Shown: piece by piece, positions 22,125-29,301 of the stretch
Layout: every line of letters starts with the position of its first letter
How positions within the stretch are numbered: position 1 is the stretch's first letter
Assembly (NCBI GenBank): GCA_017529175.1
Contig: JAFXNX010000002.1
Coordinates: 1 to 29,301, forward strand
DNA length: 29,301 nucleotides
Source of the DNA: Clostridia bacterium
Lineage (GTDB): Bacteria; Bacillota_A; Clostridia; Oscillospirales; CAG-272
Direction: 5' to 3'
Position numbers and translations under genes: made by a program
Notes under the pieces: generated by a model
The model's input: the letters and a program-made list of their open reading frames with translations, nothing else
What the model was told of the DNA's origin: nothing
The model's database searches: none

Positions 22125-22197
22125 ATACAACAAATATCCCGATGAGGGAAACGATTATTTGACCAAAACAAAATTAATTTATACAAGGAGAAAAACA

Positions 22198-22485
22198 ATG
22201 GACGAAAACAAGAAATACGAAGCAGAGCTTTCCGATGAGGAACTCGACCAGGCAGCGGGCGGAGCATCGACTCCCATGACAGCTCAGAGAGCTTCCGTGA
22301 TCTATTCAGGCAAAGCGCAGAAGGCGGGACTTACCGACAAATTAGCTTCCGCAAATCTCGCTCAGAACATGTCGTCTACATTAGGCGTCACAAAGGCCGA
22401 ATCTGCAATGAGTCAGAACCAGACGATGTCTGCGGGCTCGATTCTCGACGCAAACGAAAAAATGAACAACAGCAGCGACATCTGA
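22198..22485 (+). CDS. Double-glycine precursor peptide 2
   Basis: A 95-residue peptide beginning MDENKKYEAELSDEELDQAAGG. The leader (1-22) matches that of the upstream precursor in its ELSDE...AAGG part. The 73-residue core starts ASTPMTAQRASVIYSGKAQK; it lacks cysteine and is rich in Ser, Thr, Ala, Met, Asn and Gln, so it is quite different from peptide 1. The ATG at 22198 has CAAGGAG eight bases upstream. It is a probable substrate of the C39/ABC exporter. It could be a class II-type bacteriocin partner, a signal peptide, or a structural peptide. Confidence 0.8.
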   Translation: MDENKKYEAELSDEELDQAAGGASTPMTAQRASVIYSGKAQKAGLTDKLASANLAQNMSSTLGVTKAESAMSQNQTMSAGSILDANEKMNNSSDI

Positions 22486-22511
22486 TCATTTAAAAACCGG
22501 GATCCGGCATT

Positions 22512-22537
22512 GCCGGCGGGAAGACTTTCCCGCCGGC
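22512..22537 (+). other. Strong GC hairpin after precursor 2
   Basis: GCCGGCGGGAA (22512-22522) pairs perfectly with TTCCCGCCGGC (22527-22537) around a four-base loop. No T tract follows, so it is more likely an RNA-stabilising or processing hairpin than a full terminator. It would allow high precursor levels and reduced downstream expression (inference). Confidence 0.6.
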
Positions 22538-22575
22538 GGGCGGGACCTTGTCGCGCTTTAAGACGCTATGCGGAG

Positions 22576-22600
22576 CCATACGATGGATTTCATCGTATGG
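22576..22600 (+). other. Perfect 10-bp hairpin covering a start codon
   Basis: CCATACGATG (22576-22585) pairs with CATCGTATGG (22591-22600) around GATTT. The ATG at 22597, possible start of the 47-codon ORF, lies within the 3' arm, so the stem could hide it. Confidence 0.65.
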
Positions 22601-22740
22601 AAATTTCTGATTTATTGAGAAAATTCTCTTTGAATGATAAAAAAGGTACCGTGACGCCGGAACAGCGGCGGTATCAACGTATGCTCAACGCGCATCGGCG
22701 CATTAAATTCGAAAAAAATCCTACAAAGAAAGGTGTATAA
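22597..22740 (+). CDS. Small basic protein (47 aa), tentative
   Basis: Forty-seven codons beginning MEISDLLRKFSLNDKKGTVT and continuing PEQRRYQRMLNAHRRIKFEK; strongly basic and probably helical. No clear ribosome site precedes the ATG, and the start is in a hairpin arm. The same frame is open upstream to a TTG at 22510, but that part crosses the GC hairpin and looks non-coding. It ends five bases before the STAS gene start, so translation through it could couple to the STAS gene. No family recognised. Confidence 0.4.
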   Translation: MEISDLLRKFSLNDKKGTVTPEQRRYQRMLNAHRRIKFEKNPTKKGV

Positions 22741-22744
22741 TAAA

Positions 22745-23041
22745 ATGACTATCAACAAGAATCTGGAAGACAAAAAACTGACTGTCGCTCTCGGAGGACG
22801 CCTTGACACAACGACGTCTCCTCAGCTCGAGACGGAACTTCGCAATTCGGTGGACGGGATCACAGAGCTCGTATTCGATTTTAATGAGCTTGATTACATA
22901 TCGTCCGCAGGACTTCGCGTGCTTCTTTCGGCTCAGAAGGTAATGAACAGACAGGGCGATATGAAGATAGTGAACGTCAAGCCGGAGATCATGGAGATCT
23001 TCGACGTTACGGGATTTGTAGATATTCTGAATATCGAATGA
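22745..23041 (+). CDS. STAS-domain anti-sigma factor antagonist
   Basis: A 98-residue single STAS domain of the SpoIIAA/RsbV type. The conserved phosphorylation loop is DYISSAGLRVLL, with S54 at the position of the phosphorylated serine of SpoIIAA. In partner switching the unphosphorylated form binds an HATPase anti-sigma protein and frees its partner; the kinase inactivates it and a PP2C phosphatase reactivates it. Both kinase-like and phosphatase domains are encoded in the same cluster. The ATG at 22745 is preferred; a GTG at 22733 would overlap the 47-codon ORF. An AAAGAAAGG site lies upstream. Confidence 0.9.
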   Translation: MTINKNLEDKKLTVALGGRLDTTTSPQLETELRNSVDGITELVFDFNELDYISSAGLRVLLSAQKVMNRQGDMKIVNVKPEIMEIFDVTGFVDILNIE

Positions 23042-23099
23042 TGCCGTCTGTCGATATCGAGTCCCGCGGCGATCTCTTTTCGGATCGGAGGAGACAGCT

Positions 23100-23987
23100 T
23101 TGACGTCGGACGTAAGCAACAGGACATTACTTCAGTTTACTCCGATCACTCTGTCGCAAATGGACCGTGTTGAGACCATCCGGGCGGCATCCGGAAGCAC
23201 GCTGTACATCTATGCTTTCGCATCTCTGTTTGCATGGCAGGAGCGCGAGCGGTACAGTATATGTATATCCGACGACGCTTTCCTGGTCAAATACGGCGCG
23301 CGAGGTGATAACGTATATCTTTTTCCCTGCGGATCAAAGAGCGGGAAAAGGCGTTTTGTCGACGCGCTGCTGCAGCAGGGGTCTCCTGTATTCGCATACG
23401 TAAGTGATGACGACCGGGGTTTTCTGGAGAGCGAGTATCCGGACAGGTTCTCTTTTACCGCCTGCCGCGACGACTACCCGTATCTTTATGATAAGGACGA
23501 GCAGATCGCGCTTTTCGGAAAAGATTTCAAGCATCTGCGTCATCAGGTCAATCTCGGACGCTCTGTTGCGCTTGAGTGGTCGTCGGAGCCATTGTGTGAC
23601 GGCAACGTCGAAAGAGCGATGACGATCAACCGGAAATGGGCGCACGCCCGCTGTGACGGAGACCTTGCAGATACTGCGCCCGCCGAGACGGCGCTTCGCC
23701 ACCTGTCGCTTTTGCGTATGTGGGGCGTTCTGTTTAAGGCGGACGGCGAGGACGTCGCGTACGTCGCGGGTATTTTCATCACGCCGGAAATATTTGACAT
23801 CAGCTTCTGCAAGGTGCTGGATAACCGGTGTGACTGCTTTATCAAATGGGCGCTTTACCGCGCTCTGCCTCCCGGTGTAAAAATCGTAGATTCAGAAGAA
23901 GACATGGGGATCGACGGTCTTCGGACGCATAAACTGCTGCGCCGTCCGATGGAACTGGTCCGTATCTGGAAAGGAAAAGCGCTATGA
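23100..23987 (+). CDS. DUF2156 (LPG-synthase C-terminal-like) protein
   Basis: A 295-residue protein of the DUF2156 family, two GNAT-like halves related to the C-terminal catalytic domain of phosphatidylglycerol lysyltransferase. The hallmark near the end, VDSEEDMGIDGLRTHKLLRRP, matches the family's EEDxGxxGLRxxKxxxxP signature. No membrane segments are present, so it lacks the flippase part of MprF-like enzymes. It might transfer an aminoacyl group to a lipid or peptide (inference). The start is TTG at 23100 with GGAGGAGA upstream. Its stop overlaps the start of the MATE fusion gene (ATGA). Confidence 0.85.
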   Translation: MTSDVSNRTLLQFTPITLSQMDRVETIRAASGSTLYIYAFASLFAWQERERYSICISDDAFLVKYGARGDNVYLFPCGSKSGKRRFVDALLQQGSPVFAYVSDDDRGFLESEYPDRFSFTACRDDYPYLYDKDEQIALFGKDFKHLRHQVNLGRSVALEWSSEPLCDGNVERAMTINRKWAHARCDGDLADTAPAETALRHLSLLRMWGVLFKADGEDVAYVAGIFITPEIFDISFCKVLDNRCDCFIKWALYRALPPGVKIVDSEEDMGIDGLRTHKLLRRPMELVRIWKGKAL

Positions 23988-25723
23988 GCGATCCCGCATC
24001 ATATACATTGAAAAGCAAATCGTTTACGGACAATATGTTCCGCAGACTGTTTTGGCCGACGCTCATATCAGCGCTCGGACTTGCGCTCGGGGATATCGCG
24101 GACGCGTTGTTCGTCGGTATCCGAATCGGTAAGATCGGGCTTGCAACGATGTCGCTCGTCGCTCCGGTCTATATGATTTACAATGTTCTTGACATAGGCA
24201 TTGCCGTCGGCGCGTCCGTCCACTATACAAGGTCTTTGGGTAAGGGAAAAGCTAAACAGGGCGTCAAGATCTTTTCGCAAATGCTTATGCTCGCAGTGGC
24301 AGTAAGCGTTCTTATCGCCGTGTCGGGCCTTTTGCTGATGCCGTATATTCTGAAGGTGCTCGGCGCGGGGGACGCGCAAAGTGAACTGTGGAACTATACG
24401 AAGGAATATCTGCAGATCATGTTTTTGGGAGCGCCGCTTACCTTTTTGTACTTTTTGCTTTACTATTGCGTGCGCTGTGACGATAATGAAAAACTCGCCA
24501 GCGCCGGATATCTCGCCGGCTATCTTACCGACATCGCGTGCAGCGCGCTGTTCGTGCTCGTCTTCAAAATGGACGTGCGCGGCGCGATCATTGCAACCGT
24601 GCTCGGAAAAGCCGTCGGTATATGTATTTTTTTACTTCACTTTACGAGAAAATGGGCGATCCTTCGTTTTCGCCCTTCAAAGCCGGATTTTAAGCTGATA
24701 TTCCCGGTGCTGAAAACGGGAATGTCGTCTTCATTCGGCTTTATCGGTCAGTTCGCGGCGCTTCTTATCGTGAACAATCTTTTGATGCGCCTCGGCGGCG
24801 ACGGCGCGCTGGCGCAGATGAATATAGTACAAAACGTATCCTACGTTGCGCTTGCGATCTATACCGCTCTCGGAGATACCGTTCAGCCGCTGTGCGGCAC
24901 ATTCTTCGCGGAGCATAATAAAGACGCGATACGGCGAGTAATGACGGTCGCGATCAAGGTCGGCGTCGTATCCGGCGGTGTGACTGCCGCGCTTTTCGCC
25001 ATATTCGCGCCTTCGGTCTGCGCCGTCTTCGGACTGACAGACGCCGCCGCTTCGGACGGAGCGCTTGCCGTGCGGCTCTTCTGCCTTTCGGTGATACCTG
25101 CAGGACTCAGTATTGTGTGGAGCTCATGCTTCCAGTCCATCGGCAGGGAAAAGGCGGTGCTTATGATAAATCAGATGCGCACCTTTGTCTGCTTTACCGC
25201 TTTTGCGCTGATCTTCTCTTTATTCGGTATCAAATGGTTCTGGCTAACTTTTCTCGGAGCGGAACTCGGCGCGCTTGCCGTCTGGATCCCGCTCTGCCGT
25301 CTGAAAAAACGGTCGGGATCGGACCTCGTGTTTTCATATCTGCTTGATACAAATTCCACGGACATTTCGGACCTGATCGGTAAGACCGAGGCGTTCTGCG
25401 AAGAGAACGGCTCAACTCCAAAGCAGATATATTACGTTACCATGTGTGTGGAAGAGGTCTGCCAGGCGATCATCGAAAATGCGTTCCGTCAAAAGGGTGA
25501 TGAATACATCCAGCTTACGGTATGTATTGAAACGGACGGAACGACTGTCTTACATCTGCGCGACAACGCGGTCAACTTCAATCCCTTTGCAATGAAAACG
25601 GGGCGCGACTATGAAGACGAGGAAAACCTGGCGTCGCTCGGTATTCAGATGGTAAAAGCAAAATCCAAACGCTTCTTCTACCGTCGGTACGCCGGTTTCA
25701 ATACTCTTACCGTGGAGGTGTGA
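23984..25723 (+). CDS. MATE-family transporter fused to HATPase (anti-sigma kinase-like) domain
   Basis: A 579-residue fusion. Residues 1 to about 440 form a twelve-helix MATE/MatE-type multidrug or toxin exporter (FRRLFWPTLISALGLALGDI, then repeats such as GLATMSLVAPVYMIYN). Residues 450-579 resemble the RsbW/SpoIIAB-type HATPase domain: N-box EEVCQAIIENA at 490-500, a G1-like HLRDNAVNFNP (D527) and LGIQMVKAKS at 552, ending YAGFNTLTVEV. MATE proteins normally end at about 450 residues. The fusion implies transport controlled by, or feeding into, the STAS/phosphatase circuit (inference). The G1 glycines are degenerate, so kinase activity is uncertain. Confidence 0.87.
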   Translation: MSDPASYTLKSKSFTDNMFRRLFWPTLISALGLALGDIADALFVGIRIGKIGLATMSLVAPVYMIYNVLDIGIAVGASVHYTRSLGKGKAKQGVKIFSQMLMLAVAVSVLIAVSGLLLMPYILKVLGAGDAQSELWNYTKEYLQIMFLGAPLTFLYFLLYYCVRCDDNEKLASAGYLAGYLTDIACSALFVLVFKMDVRGAIIATVLGKAVGICIFLLHFTRKWAILRFRPSKPDFKLIFPVLKTGMSSSFGFIGQFAALLIVNNLLMRLGGDGALAQMNIVQNVSYVALAIYTALGDTVQPLCGTFFAEHNKDAIRRVMTVAIKVGVVSGGVTAALFAIFAPSVCAVFGLTDAAASDGALAVRLFCLSVIPAGLSIVWSSCFQSIGREKAVLMINQMRTFVCFTAFALIFSLFGIKWFWLTFLGAELGALAVWIPLCRLKKRSGSDLVFSYLLDTNSTDISDLIGKTEAFCEENGSTPKQIYYVTMCVEEVCQAIIENAFRQKGDEYIQLTVCIETDGTTVLHLRDNAVNFNPFAMKTGRDYEDEENLASLGIQMVKAKSKRFFYRRYAGFNTLTVEV

Positions 25724-25727
25724 GCCC

Positions 25728-26555
25728 TTGGACAACGCAATACGTTTCGCAAAAGAGCAGGATATTCCCGCGCTGTGCGAAATATGGAAAGTCTGTTTTC
25801 GCGACAATGAAGACTATGTTCGCTTCTTTTACCGCGAAAACCGCGGACACGTTACGACGACCGTTTACACGGTCGACGATAAGCCGGTCAGCGTTCTGCA
25901 CTGGTTTGATGCGTCATTCGTGAACGGAAATGAGCGGCGGAGCGCAAAATACCTTTATGCCGGCGGCTCGCTTCCCGAATACCGCAAAAACGGGTATTAC
26001 GGCGCCTTGATCAGATACGTTGAGGACTATGCGAAAAAAAACGACGTCGCGCTTTTCGGAAAACCCGCAACGCAGTCGCTGATACCTTATTACAGTACTT
26101 TCGATTTTGTACCCGACGCCTGTTTCAGGCTCGTTACAATACATCCGGAGAAACAGAGCGCGCAAAAGATCTATCCCGTTTCGCCGGAAGAATACAACCG
26201 TATGCGAAACCTTGCTTTCCGATCGCATCCGCACGCGGAGTGGCCGGATAGGTACGTGAGGTTTTGCGTTGCGGAAAACGCGTTTCTCGGAGGAAAGACC
26301 CTTGCGATCGAGGCGGACGGCGCCGTATGCTTCCTTATGGGAGCGCCGCAGGGGAATGAGCTTCTTATCACCGAGACCGATTTATCACTATCTCAGCTGA
26401 AAGATGCGAGCGGCGCTTTGTGCGCCATGTTCGGAGTCGATCTTTTGAAGGCGTATATGCCCGATTATTCCTGCGGCGAGGGCGAAGAGATAGTCTCCTC
26501 GGTAATATATAACTCGCCGCTTAACAACACTTATGTCAATCTGCTCCTGATCTGA
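25728..26555 (+). CDS. GNAT-family N-acetyltransferase
   Basis: A 275-residue protein. The acetyl-CoA binding region is GGSLPEYRKNGYYGALIRYV (residues 81-100), followed by KPATQSLIPYYSTFDFVPD, as in GNAT enzymes of the larger, Eis-like size class; the C-terminal 100 residues probably form a second domain. The start is TTG at 25728 with GGAGGTG upstream, four bases after the MATE fusion gene. The substrate is unknown. In this setting it might acetylate the transported or exported product, or a peptide (inference). Confidence 0.85.
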   Translation: MDNAIRFAKEQDIPALCEIWKVCFRDNEDYVRFFYRENRGHVTTTVYTVDDKPVSVLHWFDASFVNGNERRSAKYLYAGGSLPEYRKNGYYGALIRYVEDYAKKNDVALFGKPATQSLIPYYSTFDFVPDACFRLVTIHPEKQSAQKIYPVSPEEYNRMRNLAFRSHPHAEWPDRYVRFCVAENAFLGGKTLAIEADGAVCFLMGAPQGNELLITETDLSLSQLKDASGALCAMFGVDLLKAYMPDYSCGEGEEIVSSVIYNSPLNNTYVNLLLI

Positions 26556-26569
26556 AAGGAATGAATACG

Positions 26570-28681
26570 ATGACGAAAAAAGAGAACAAAAGGAAATTCA
26601 GAGTAGTTTCACTGCGTTTCAAAACTGTTTTGACCATAATCATTGCCGCTCTGATCTTGTCGGCGATCGTGGTCACGATCAGTTACCGCGTATACAGCTC
26701 AACAATGGACGATCACTACAAAACGCTCACGTCCAACCTCGCAAAGACGGCAGCTTCTCAGCTTGACGCGGATGCTCTTATGCGTTATTACGAAGCGGTC
26801 AAGCAGATAGGAACTTACGACGACGATAAGTATTGGAGCGACGAGGCATATCGCGCAGAATATGATGAAAAGGCGAATGCCATCAAGGACGACCGTTACT
26901 ACGAGCTGCTCGATGTTCTTTTCGACATCAAAGACAATAACAACATCAAATATCTGTACGTACAGAAGCTGGAGGGCGACCTTTGCACGTACATCATGGA
27001 CGCAGACCGTACGGAAGACCAGTGTCAGCTTGGTACCGCGCATCAGATCTCGGGAGCTACAAAAGAAGCTGAACACCCGGAATACGGTATCCCCGCGTTT
27101 ATCTCCAACGACACCTACGGATGGCTGTGTACTTCCGGCGAGCCGGTATTTGACGAGAAAGGAGAGCCGGTCGCGCTTGTCGGCGTTGATGTTTCAATGG
27201 ACGACATCATGCAGGACAGAGCGAGTTATCTTCGCAACGTCACGCTGGTCGTTGGAATTGCCGTTGTCGCGCTGATCGCGCTCATCCTTCTTGGGATCGC
27301 CAAAGCTCTTATCAAACCGATCAATATGCTCACTGATGCGGCGCGCTCGTTCGTGCAGGACCGCAGCGGTGAAAAGAAGAACGATTCCGCTATTTCCAGA
27401 CTGAAAATACGGACTGGCGACGAGGTTGAGACCCTTTGCGATTCCGTTAAACAGATGGAAAGCGATATCAACGGATATATCACGAATCTGACCGCCGTTA
27501 CCGCCGAAAAAGAGCGTATCGGCGCGGAGCTTAACGTCGCAACTCAGATCCAGGCGGATATGCTTCCGCGTATTTTCCCGGCGTTCCCCGAACGCAGCGA
27601 GTTCGACATCTTCGCTTCAATGACGCCCGCAAAGGAAGTCGGCGGCGACTTCTACGACTTCTTCCTTGTGGATGACGACCATATCGCGCTTGTCATGGCG
27701 GACGTTTCCGGCAAGGGAGTTCCCGCGGCTCTGTTCATGGTCATCGCAAAGACGCTTATTAAGAACCGTGCTCAGCTCGGCGAGAGCCCCGCGGAGATTT
27801 TGAACAATGTCAACGAACAGCTTTGCGAAGGAAACGAAGCGGAACTTTTCGTCACCGTATGGCTTGCGGTGATCGAGATATCCACGGGTAAAGGTATCGC
27901 CGCGAACGCGGGACACGAACATCCCGCAATACGCCGCGCGGACGGTACGTACGAGCTTGTCGTTTACCGCCATTCTCCCGCCGTCGCAACGATGGAAGGG
28001 ATCCGTTTCAAGGAACATGAATTCGAGCTTCATCCCGGCGACAGCCTGTTCGTATATACGGACGGTGTTCCCGAAGCGACAAACCATGAATCCGAACTGT
28101 TCGGCACGGACAGAATGCTTGAAGCGCTCAACCGTTTGCCTTCCGCATCTCCGAAAGAGCTTTTGGAGAACGTGCGCGAAGGGATCGACGCTTTCGTCGG
28201 CGACGCGCCGCAGTTTGACGATATAACGATGCTCAGCTTCAGCTATATCGGAGCGGATAAAGATGATGACTGCGACGAGCTGACGCTTGACGCGACGGTT
28301 GAAAACCTCGACAGCGTGCTTTCATTCATCGACGAAAGACTTGAGAGTATGGACTGCTCGCTCAAGGCGCAGATGCAAATAGACGTCGCGGTGGAAGAGC
28401 TCTTCGTCAATATTGCGCACTATGCGTATGCGCCGGAAGTCGGTTCCGCCACCATCCGTTTTGAGGCCGCGGACGCGCCGCGCCGCGCCATGATCACGTT
28501 TATCGACGGCGGAGTTCCGTACGATCCGCTCGCAAAGCCGGACCCCGACGTGACCCTTTCGGCAGACGAACGTCCGATAGGCGGTCTCGGGATATTTATG
28601 GTGAAGAAGAGCATGGACGACGTGCGTTACGAATACCGCGACGGTAAAAACATCCTCACGATCGAGAAGACAATAGAATAA
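26570..28681 (+). CDS. Membrane SpoIIE-type PP2C phosphatase with sensor, HAMP and HATPase domains
   Basis: About 703 residues: membrane helix near 18-42, an extracytoplasmic sensor domain to about 220 (Cache-like, inference), a second helix near 225-248, a HAMP linker, a PP2C/SpoIIE phosphatase with EVGGDFYDFF, MADVSGKGVPAALFM, NAGHEHPAI, YTDGVPEA and FDDITMLSF, and a C-terminal HATPase domain (VAVEELFVNIAHYAY; GGLGIFMVKKSMD). It should dephosphorylate the STAS protein in response to an outside signal, and its HATPase domain could also bind or phosphorylate it. The ATG at 26570 is chosen because AAAGGA is nine bases upstream; the ATG at 26561 touches that site. Confidence 0.9.
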   Translation: MTKKENKRKFRVVSLRFKTVLTIIIAALILSAIVVTISYRVYSSTMDDHYKTLTSNLAKTAASQLDADALMRYYEAVKQIGTYDDDKYWSDEAYRAEYDEKANAIKDDRYYELLDVLFDIKDNNNIKYLYVQKLEGDLCTYIMDADRTEDQCQLGTAHQISGATKEAEHPEYGIPAFISNDTYGWLCTSGEPVFDEKGEPVALVGVDVSMDDIMQDRASYLRNVTLVVGIAVVALIALILLGIAKALIKPINMLTDAARSFVQDRSGEKKNDSAISRLKIRTGDEVETLCDSVKQMESDINGYITNLTAVTAEKERIGAELNVATQIQADMLPRIFPAFPERSEFDIFASMTPAKEVGGDFYDFFLVDDDHIALVMADVSGKGVPAALFMVIAKTLIKNRAQLGESPAEILNNVNEQLCEGNEAELFVTVWLAVIEISTGKGIAANAGHEHPAIRRADGTYELVVYRHSPAVATMEGIRFKEHEFELHPGDSLFVYTDGVPEATNHESELFGTDRMLEALNRLPSASPKELLENVREGIDAFVGDAPQFDDITMLSFSYIGADKDDDCDELTLDATVENLDSVLSFIDERLESMDCSLKAQMQIDVAVEELFVNIAHYAYAPEVGSATIRFEAADAPRRAMITFIDGGVPYDPLAKPDPDVTLSADERPIGGLGIFMVKKSMDDVRYEYRDGKNILTIEKTIE

Positions 28682-28697
28682 TATAAGAATATGATAA

Positions 28698-28725
28698 AAA
28701 TGAGCAGCTGCAAAGCTGCTCATTT
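28698..28725 (+). terminator. Terminator-like hairpin after the phosphatase gene (copy 1)
   Basis: AAATGAGCAGCT (28698-28709) pairs with AGCTGCTCATTT (28714-28725). Only three T residues follow, but the place, 17 bases after the stop codon, fits a transcript end. A near-identical copy is at 29014-29041. Confidence 0.6.
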
Positions 28726-29013
28726 CAGACTGCAGACAAAGTCTGCAGTCTGAGGCAGAGTGAGAGAAACGCAGGTAGATTCGTCGATTCTCGCCGCGTG
28801 AGGCGTATATGAATACGTCGAGCGGCGAGAGCGGCGAAAGGCAACGCGAACCCCAAGGCTCACTTTGTTCGCCTTGAGGACCCCTAAAATGATGGCGGGC
28901 ATTTTGCCCGCCATTGATCGTTTGTTTGCGTTATCTGTTTGTGTCTGTTATGCTTTCTTTGTCCTTTAGTTTATTCGCATCATTGCCGCTCTAACAAGTT
29001 TGTCTTCGCTCTG

Positions 29014-29045
29014 AAATGAGCAGCTGCGAAGCTGCTCATTTTTAT
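29014..29045 (+). terminator. Terminator-like hairpin (copy 2)
   Basis: AAATGAGCAGCT (29014-29025), loop GCGA, AGCTGCTCATTT (29030-29041), extended by a T run to 29043. It differs from the copy at 28698 by one loop base and is a better intrinsic terminator. The two copies bracket the hairpin-rich segment 28726-29013. Confidence 0.65.
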
Positions 29046-29301
29046 CGTCGGGGAGTTACAAAGAGAGCTTTTGGAATGCTGCGCATTTTACCTTAACGTC
29101 ATCGGTGCCCGAAAAGCCTGTCGGGTCACTGCCGTGACTGATCCTCCGGCTTTTTCGACCGCTGACCCTCACTCTCTTCGCTGTTTCCTCCACCGGAGGC
29201 GCTCAGAGAGTTCGTCTTTTCGAGCCCCTTCAAACAAAAAAAGGTAGTTGGGGCTCGCTACGAACGCTGTCGCGTTCTACACGCCCTCGTCGGCCGAAAC
29301 T

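Larger units (their letters stand above)
28682..29301. other. Hairpin-rich gene-free region
   Basis: No credible coding frame runs here on either strand. Besides the two terminator-like copies it holds perfect stems CAGACTGCAGAC/GTCTGCAGTCTG (28726-28752), TCTCGCCGC/GCGGCGAGA (28789-28830), CAAGGC/GCCTTG (28854-28876), ATGGCGGGCA/TGCCCGCCAT (28892-28914), CGAAAAGCC/GGCTTTTTCG enclosing GTCAC/GTGAC (29110-29157), CGAGCCCC/GGGGCTCG (29221-29257) and GAACGC/GCGTTC (29262-29277). It could be an assembly of dispersed repeats or a structured RNA; the sequence alone does not decide. Confidence 0.6.

Noticed and set aside
22159..22185. Promoter TTGACC...TATACA directly before precursor 2
   Set aside because: The spacer is only 15 bases and transcription would begin within the ribosome site. 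Co-transcription with precursor 1 is more likely.
22510..22596. Upstream extension of the 47-codon ORF to a TTG at 22510
   Set aside because: The extension runs through a perfect GC hairpin and gives low-complexity Arg/Ala-rich text without a ribosome site.
28726..29301. CRISPR array, tRNA genes or a truncated gene at the window end
   Set aside because: The repeats differ from one another and are not evenly spaced, no tRNA-like TpsiC arm or cloverleaf was seen, and no long open frame reaches the edge.

Overview
The window looks like a chromosomal segment of an anaerobic Firmicute, most likely a clostridial gut or rumen lineage (Oscillospirales or Christensenellales-like; this placement is inference). 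Signs are a T-box riboswitch, LuxS, oxygen-sensitive indolepyruvate:ferredoxin oxidoreductase, an NHLM-type peptide exporter, a SpoIIE/STAS partner-switching module, strong AGGAGG ribosome sites and several TTG starts. No rRNA, tRNA, CRISPR array or insertion sequence was seen.

Region 1 (1-2460): terminator-like hairpins, a WYL-family regulator broken by a one-base frameshift in an A7 run (146-1130, minus), a 37-codon hydrophobic small ORF (1305-1418, plus) and class I mannose-6-phosphate isomerase manA (minus), whose apparent terminator lies beyond the small ORF.

Region 2 (2544-11540): a near-consensus promoter and a T-box leader with specifier UAC (Tyr) precede seven co-directional genes: acyl-CoA ligase, sodium:solute symporter, iorA, iorB, phenylacetate-CoA ligase-like protein, tandem-ACT protein and aminotransferase. 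The enzyme set can degrade aromatic amino acids. Control by uncharged tRNA-Tyr instead suggests use in the reductive direction: import aryl acids, activate them to aryl-CoA, carboxylate them with IorAB and transaminate to aromatic amino acids. A bidirectional terminator closes the operon.

Region 3 (11531-15808): an XRE-type membrane regulator, a GT2-GtrA glycosyltransferase and luxS on the minus strand, then, from a divergent promoter, two unrecognised proteins and a terminator. A decayed Ig-like-domain gene remnant follows on the minus strand.

Region 4 (16179-22740): a double-glycine peptide export locus. It holds a very short HlyD-like protein, a C39 peptidase/ABC exporter interrupted by an in-frame TAG at codon 233, a second NHLM-type ABC protein, an imperfect 56-bp direct repeat, a 62-aa protein overlapping an ECF-like sigma factor, two precursor peptides with ELSDE...AAGG leaders, and a possible 47-aa protein behind two hairpins. 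No recognisable RiPP modification enzyme is present. The exporter seems damaged while the precursors are intact.

Region 5 (22745-28681): a tightly packed STAS anti-sigma antagonist, DUF2156 protein, MATE transporter fused to a C-terminal HATPase domain, GNAT acetyltransferase and membrane SpoIIE-type PP2C phosphatase with its own HATPase domain. This is a partner-switching circuit of phosphatase, kinase-like ATPase and STAS substrate. The last 620 bases hold no credible gene but many hairpins, including a duplicated terminator hairpin.
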